Notes under the pieces: generated by a model | What the model was told of the DNA's origin: nothing | Database searches by the model: none | Seen by the model: only the letters and a program-made list of their open reading frames with translations | Translations under genes and position numbers: made by a program | Shown here: piece by piece, positions 16,346-19,766 of the stretch | Position numbering within the stretch: position 1 is the first letter of the stretch | Layout of the letters: each line of letters opens with the position of its first letter | Assembly (NCBI GenBank): GCA_913044085.1 | Contig: CAJWNW010000022.1 | Location: 1 to 19,766, forward strand | Length of the DNA: 19,766 bases | From: an uncultured Flavobacteriaceae bacterium | GTDB lineage: Bacteria; Bacteroidota; Bacteroidia; Flavobacteriales; Flavobacteriaceae | Direction of reading: 5' to 3'

Positions 16346-17569
16346 TTATTGAATAATACTACCCCAGAAAGACAACTCACCTATTACTGTAACTGTCTGG
16401 TTGTTCCATGATTCAAGGTTTATAAATCTTATGTATCGTATATCGTGTTGTTGAGAATCAAAACTAAATACAAAATCCTCTCCATTGTCCTGAAACAGGT
16501 AATCTTCGTCCGTGTTAGACCCTGGAGGTAAACCAGAGGGTTTAAAAGATTCAAACTCTCCTAAAAATAGCCAACCATCTCCAGGATTGGATGGGTCATA
16601 TATTGGTAAATTGTCTAGGTTAGCTCTACCATACATCCTGAAAACCTTAGGATTGCCATGCTTGTATAGTTCACTTCCTCCTCTTTGGTACAGTTTAAAT
16701 CTATTTAAATTAGCCGTCTGACCCAAGTCTAATGTTAATTGATGTGGGAGAGATAAAAAATTAGTGTGGCCACAGTTCCATTGATTGCTCCAAGAGCCAT
16801 CCCAAATTTGATTGGCTGAAAAACCATATTCACTAAAACTTTCATCTCCTGGCATAGAGACAATTGAAAAGAAGCCCTTGTCTAAAAATTCATCTTCAAG
16901 AGGTGTGATTTCAAAACTTTTACTAATAGTTTGGTTTCCCCACCTATCCTCAACGTATATTACAAAAACTGTTGGTTCAGCGTCGTAGCCTCGAAAACTG
17001 TATGAACTGTTAGCTTGGCTTGTGAAAAATGATTCTTTGAATGCAATTTCGCCATTTTCTTCTTCAACTGACATATTCAAGGACACCTCAGCTCTTGTTG
17101 GATTAAGATAAGAAATATTGACACCTCCAAAGTCTTGTACACCCTCAATAGATTCTAATATGGCATGAATTGGCGCTTCTAATGGAGAGATGAATACTCT
17201 TTCCGCCTCAGATTCATTATTACCAGTATCAATCGCGGTGACATCAACAGGATAATCTCCTGTTTGTCCAAACCCAAGAATATTTAAACTGTCAATATAT
17301 GACGATACAATGACTTCTTTTTGGATGTCATTTTCATCTTTATATTTTCCTTTTACATACAATAAATCGGGATCATTTGGTTGAGTAAATCTAATAATTG
17401 CTCCACCAGGGGTATTTTCAATTGAATTTACTACTACTTTAGCAGGGGCAACTGAATCACCTCCATAAGCACTATGACTATCTTCAGAACAGCAAAAAAC
17501 TAAAGTCAAAAAAACAATAAAAATGTGACTAATCGGTTTATTAATTAGATAGTTTAAAATTTGTTTCAT
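16346..17569 (-). CDS. DUF4959/DUF5126/DUF5000 lipoprotein, probable surface glycan-binding protein
   Basis: The 407-residue protein begins with a hydrophobic signal segment (about 15-26) followed by CC (Cys26/Cys27), indicating a lipoprotein although the lipobox is atypical (VFCC). Three parts can be distinguished. A DUF4959-like Ig domain spans about 35-130 (APAKVVVNSIENTPGGAIIR, TGDYPVDVTAID). A DUF5126-like domain spans about 130-228 (VFVIYVEDRWGNQT). A discoidin-like DUF5000 domain spans about 230-405 (IVSMPGD, LPHQLTLDLGQ, VFRMYGRANL, IRYIRFINLESWNNQTVT). The domain order and size are those of a protein class found directly downstream of SusD in many Bacteroidota PULs, presumed to bind glycan at the cell surface. 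Gaps are 13 bases to SusD and 9 bases to the DUF4998 gene. Its last domain resembles both discoidin-like modules of its neighbour. No enzymatic motif is seen. Confidence 0.88.
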   Translation of the reverse strand: MKQILNYLINKPISHIFIVFLTLVFCCSEDSHSAYGGDSVAPAKVVVNSIENTPGGAIIRFTQPNDPDLLYVKGKYKDENDIQKEVIVSSYIDSLNILGFGQTGDYPVDVTAIDTGNNESEAERVFISPLEAPIHAILESIEGVQDFGGVNISYLNPTRAEVSLNMSVEEENGEIAFKESFFTSQANSSYSFRGYDAEPTVFVIYVEDRWGNQTISKSFEITPLEDEFLDKGFFSIVSMPGDESFSEYGFSANQIWDGSWSNQWNCGHTNFLSLPHQLTLDLGQTANLNRFKLYQRGGSELYKHGNPKVFRMYGRANLDNLPIYDPSNPGDGWLFLGEFESFKPSGLPPGSNTDEDYLFQDNGEDFVFSFDSQQHDIRYIRFINLESWNNQTVTVIGELSFWGSIIQ

Positions 17570-17582
17570 AATAATTAAAATT

Positions 17583-19526
17583 TTACCAACCTGGGTTTTG
17601 TATTAGATTAGGATTTCTTAATAATTCATTTTGACTAATTGGCCATAAATAATCTTTCGTTGAAAAGTTTCTGTAAAAAATATTTTCAACTTCATAAAAA
17701 CCTTCCACATCAGATTTAAAAATATTCCATCCCTGTATGGGTTTATTGAAATACTCTGTCGCTAATTTCCATCGTTTTAAATCCCAATACCTGTGTCCTT
17801 CAAGTGCAAGCTCAATCATTCTTTCTTGATGGATAATTTTTCTCATTCCATCTTTGGTCATGGGCTTTGATGGGTTAGTGGAATACATCTGCCAGGTGTT
17901 CAAGATGTCGCCGCCAGCATCTAATCCTGCTCTTGTCCTAACTCTTTGGATGTACTCATAAACTTCAGCATCTGGAGCAGCTTTTGTTTCATTTAATGCC
18001 TCTGAATACATTAAATATAAATCTGAAAGCCTAATAATAGGAAAGGAATATCCCTTTATAGTAGAACCTTGTAATGATATTATATTTTCATAGTGGACTA
18101 ATTTTTTTGCAAAAAATCCAGTTATGGAATATATTTCAAAACCTTGTTTGCCTGAAGCAGCTCCGGCTTTGGCATTCAAATGAGGAATGAAATTTATATT
18201 TTCTGTTTCCAGAGAAAACCATTTACCACCATCAAATCCAATTGATGAATAAAATCTAGGTTCTCTGTAGGTATGCAGTTTAGCAGTGTAATAATTATCC
18301 TCGATATAAAATTCATGAAAATTTTCATTATTTGAATCAAAAACAGGCGTTTGAATTACATCATACCTATTGCCATAATCCCAAGTGATATCTTCATCAA
18401 TAGGTACACCATTTTTTGTGTAAAATGTTTCAGCCATATTTAATGTTGGGGCGTGTGATTTTTTAGTATAACCAAACAATGCTGAGTGGTCCGCAGTCCA
18501 TCGTGGCTGACACCACATTTGCAAATCTCCAGTCCACTCTGGAGCAAATGCCCATACTATTTCTGTATTGAAAGGTTCTGTTATGGCTGCTCTTAGACTT
18601 AACTCTCTAGTAATTTCTTCATTAATACCACCAATGATTGGAATTTGTTGATTAAACTCATAAAGTTGATGACCATTTAAATGGGCGCTTTCAATTGCCT
18701 CGAAAAGTGCATCTCTAGCGTACACCCATTTTTGAGGATCATTTACTTGACTTACAAGTTTATTTCCTAAATTATCTGTGAGTTCACTCAGGTCAGTATT
18801 GCCATTAAAAATGGGACTTGCGGCTAATACTAATATCTTTGCTTTTAATGCTTTAGCGATTGGCATGGTTATTCTACCCATATCAGTATATATGTAATTT
18901 ATCAAGCCGGGTAGATTTTCAGCTTCAATAACTTCATCAAGAATTTGAACCAGATAACTAACTACATCATCAATGGATTCTCTTTTTACATTTGTTTCTT
19001 CAGGACTTGCTCCAACGGGTATGTTTTGGTCAATAATTGGAATTGGACCATACATTTGCATAAGCCAAAAATGGTAAAATGCTTTTAGAACTTTGACCTC
19101 ATCAATCCATTTTAATCTTTCATCCTCCTCAAGCCCAGGCACTTCTACCAAATTTTCGAGGAAAATATTACAATCTCTTAGGGCATTGAATAAACTGTGT
19201 GGCGCGCCTCTACCACCTTCCCAATAATTAAGATATGGGCTTGCAGAATTCTGCATTCCTTTTGCCAATCTAAAACTTGTTTCATTGTTCATGTAGAAAT
19301 CATTTTCCGCATAATACCAAATTTCGTCTCCGGCCAGTAGGGAGAAGTTTTGTTCAACATTTGCATGTTCGGGAATATATGTATAGCAAGTTGAAAGAAA
19401 ATTTTCAGCAGTAGATCTAGTATTAAATGCTAGGTCAATTGTTGCTATGTTATCCGGGACAACATCCAAGTAGTCTTTCTCGCACGAAGTAGATATTATA
19501 AATAATATTATGACATACTTTTTCAT
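17583..19526 (-). CDS. SusD/RagB family outer-membrane glycan-binding lipoprotein
   Basis: The 647-residue protein has a short lipoprotein signal (IISTSC, Cys15) followed by the typical SusD opening EKDYLDVVPDN and the region TAENFLSTCYTYIP. Conserved SusD features are ALRDCNIFLEN, the TPR-like helices around VKVLKAFYHFWLMQMYGPIP, DLYLMYSEALNE, LEGHRYWDLKRWK (about 575-587) and the closing DYLWPISQNELLRNPNLIQ followed by NPGW. SusD proteins cap the SusC barrel on the cell surface, bind oligosaccharides and deliver them for TonB-driven import. With three GH92 genes downstream, the ligand is probably an alpha-mannoside. The gene follows SusC after a 4-base gap, the normal SusC-SusD arrangement. 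It is slightly longer than a typical SusD (about 500-600) but shows no break or fusion. The family call is certain; the ligand is inferred. Confidence 0.95.
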   Translation of the reverse strand: MKKYVIILFIISTSCEKDYLDVVPDNIATIDLAFNTRSTAENFLSTCYTYIPEHANVEQNFSLLAGDEIWYYAENDFYMNNETSFRLAKGMQNSASPYLNYWEGGRGAPHSLFNALRDCNIFLENLVEVPGLEEDERLKWIDEVKVLKAFYHFWLMQMYGPIPIIDQNIPVGASPEETNVKRESIDDVVSYLVQILDEVIEAENLPGLINYIYTDMGRITMPIAKALKAKILVLAASPIFNGNTDLSELTDNLGNKLVSQVNDPQKWVYARDALFEAIESAHLNGHQLYEFNQQIPIIGGINEEITRELSLRAAITEPFNTEIVWAFAPEWTGDLQMWCQPRWTADHSALFGYTKKSHAPTLNMAETFYTKNGVPIDEDITWDYGNRYDVIQTPVFDSNNENFHEFYIEDNYYTAKLHTYREPRFYSSIGFDGGKWFSLETENINFIPHLNAKAGAASGKQGFEIYSITGFFAKKLVHYENIISLQGSTIKGYSFPIIRLSDLYLMYSEALNETKAAPDAEVYEYIQRVRTRAGLDAGGDILNTWQMYSTNPSKPMTKDGMRKIIHQERMIELALEGHRYWDLKRWKLATEYFNKPIQGWNIFKSDVEGFYEVENIFYRNFSTKDYLWPISQNELLRNPNLIQNPGW

Positions 19527-19530
19527 ATAT

Positions 19531-19766
19531 CTATAAGTTTAAATTGATTCCAAAATTATACCCCAGTTGTATCGGATATCCTAAGCCATTTCCACCCATT
19601 TCAACATCCCACAACTTAAATTTACTAAATGTTAACAGATTGGTACCTGTAATATAAAATCTAGCAGACGTCAATCCTAATTTTGAAGCCGCCTTGTTTT
19701 CTATTGAATAGCCAATTTCAACAGATTTTAATCTCAAAAAAGTACCATCTCTAAGCCACCAAGTAC
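19531..19766 (-). CDS. SusC/RagA family TonB-dependent outer-membrane transporter (C-terminal 77 residues)
   Basis: Only the C-terminal end lies in the window; the frame is open to the right edge. It reads TWWLRDGTFLRLKSVEIGYS, then ARFYITGTNLLTFSKFKLWD and QLGYNFGINLNL before the stop at 19531-19533. These are the last beta-strands of the SusC barrel: the WLRDGTFLRLKSVEIGYS strand, the F-x-x-GTNLLT strand and the closing strand ending in an aromatic-rich segment are highly conserved in the family. A TTG near 19737 could be mistaken for a start codon, but the upstream residues match SusC, so this is an internal position. SusC imports oligosaccharides across the outer membrane with energy from TonB. 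The 4-base gap to SusD marks the pair as co-transcribed. Confidence 0.93.
   Translation of the reverse strand, partial: TWWLRDGTFLRLKSVEIGYSIENKAASKLGLTSARFYITGTNLLTFSKFKLWDVEMGGNGLGYPIQLGYNFGINLNL

Larger units (their letters stand above)
6777..19766 (-). other. Alpha-mannan-type polysaccharide utilization locus (one operon)
   Basis: Eight minus-strand genes follow each other with gaps of 4, 13, 9, -20, 12, 7 and 21 bases (SusC, SusD, two lipoproteins, three GH92, serine hydrolase), then a 301-base gap. No promoter or terminator is seen between them, so a single transcript beginning upstream of SusC outside the window is likely. Three GH92 enzymes make alpha-mannoside the likely substrate (fungal or algal mannan, or high-mannose N-glycan). 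No regulator (hybrid two-component system, ECF sigma/anti-sigma, SusR) and no endo-acting mannanase are visible here. Confidence 0.85.

Noticed and set aside
19531..19737. A separate 68-residue gene starting at TTG near 19737.
   Set aside because: The residues upstream of the TTG (WWLRDGTF) continue the SusC C-terminal motif, so this is the tail of a larger gene cut by the window edge.
1..19766. CRISPR arrays, tRNA or rRNA genes, prophage or intact insertion sequences.
   Set aside because: No regularly spaced repeats, cloverleaf-like sequences, transposase or phage reading frames were seen.

Overview
The window is AT-rich and looks like a member of the Bacteroidota, most likely a (marine?) flavobacterium. 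The evidence is a SusC/SusD pair with downstream outer-membrane lipoproteins of Bacteroidota-specific families (DUF4959/DUF5126/DUF5000 and DUF4998), short signal peptides ending in Cys, almost no Shine-Dalgarno sequences, and TANNTTTG-like -7 promoter boxes. All convincing genes lie on the minus strand, so transcription runs from right to left.

Right two-thirds (6777-19766): a polysaccharide utilization locus (PUL) read as one operon, with gaps of 4-21 bases or short overlaps. In transcription order it encodes the C-terminal end of a SusC TonB-dependent transporter (cut by the window edge), a SusD glycan-binding lipoprotein, a DUF4959/DUF5126/DUF5000 lipoprotein, a DUF4998 lipoprotein with two discoidin-like domains, three consecutive and mutually divergent GH92 alpha-mannosidases, and a beta-lactamase-fold serine hydrolase lipoprotein. 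The three GH92 enzymes point to an alpha-mannan or a high-mannose N-glycan as substrate. The surface lipoproteins would bind the glycan, SusCD would import oligosaccharides, the exported GH92 set would trim alpha-mannosyl linkages, and the serine hydrolase could remove an acyl or amide group. No endo-mannanase (GH76, GH99), GH125, sulfatase or PUL regulator is visible here; these may lie upstream of SusC.

Middle (about 4000-6776): a 301-base non-coding stretch carrying several small hairpins and a GC-rich patch, then an alpha/beta-hydrolase lipoprotein that appears to start at TTG, then a DUF418 multi-pass membrane protein. Each is separated from its neighbours by 150-300 bases, so these are probably separate transcription units.

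Left end (1-4020): a large exported protein built of Asp-box/BNR beta-propeller repeats (VPS10/sortilin-like, usually labelled 'glycosyl hydrolase' in Bacteroidota), a 437-base intergenic region with a probable terminator, and the N-terminal 112 residues of a MerC-domain membrane protein. No tRNA, rRNA, CRISPR array or intact insertion sequence was seen. The system as a whole is a recognisable mannan-type PUL. Its least ordinary features are the three divergent GH92 subtypes in tandem, the discoidin-like module that recurs three times across two adjacent lipoproteins, and the structured non-coding island after the operon.
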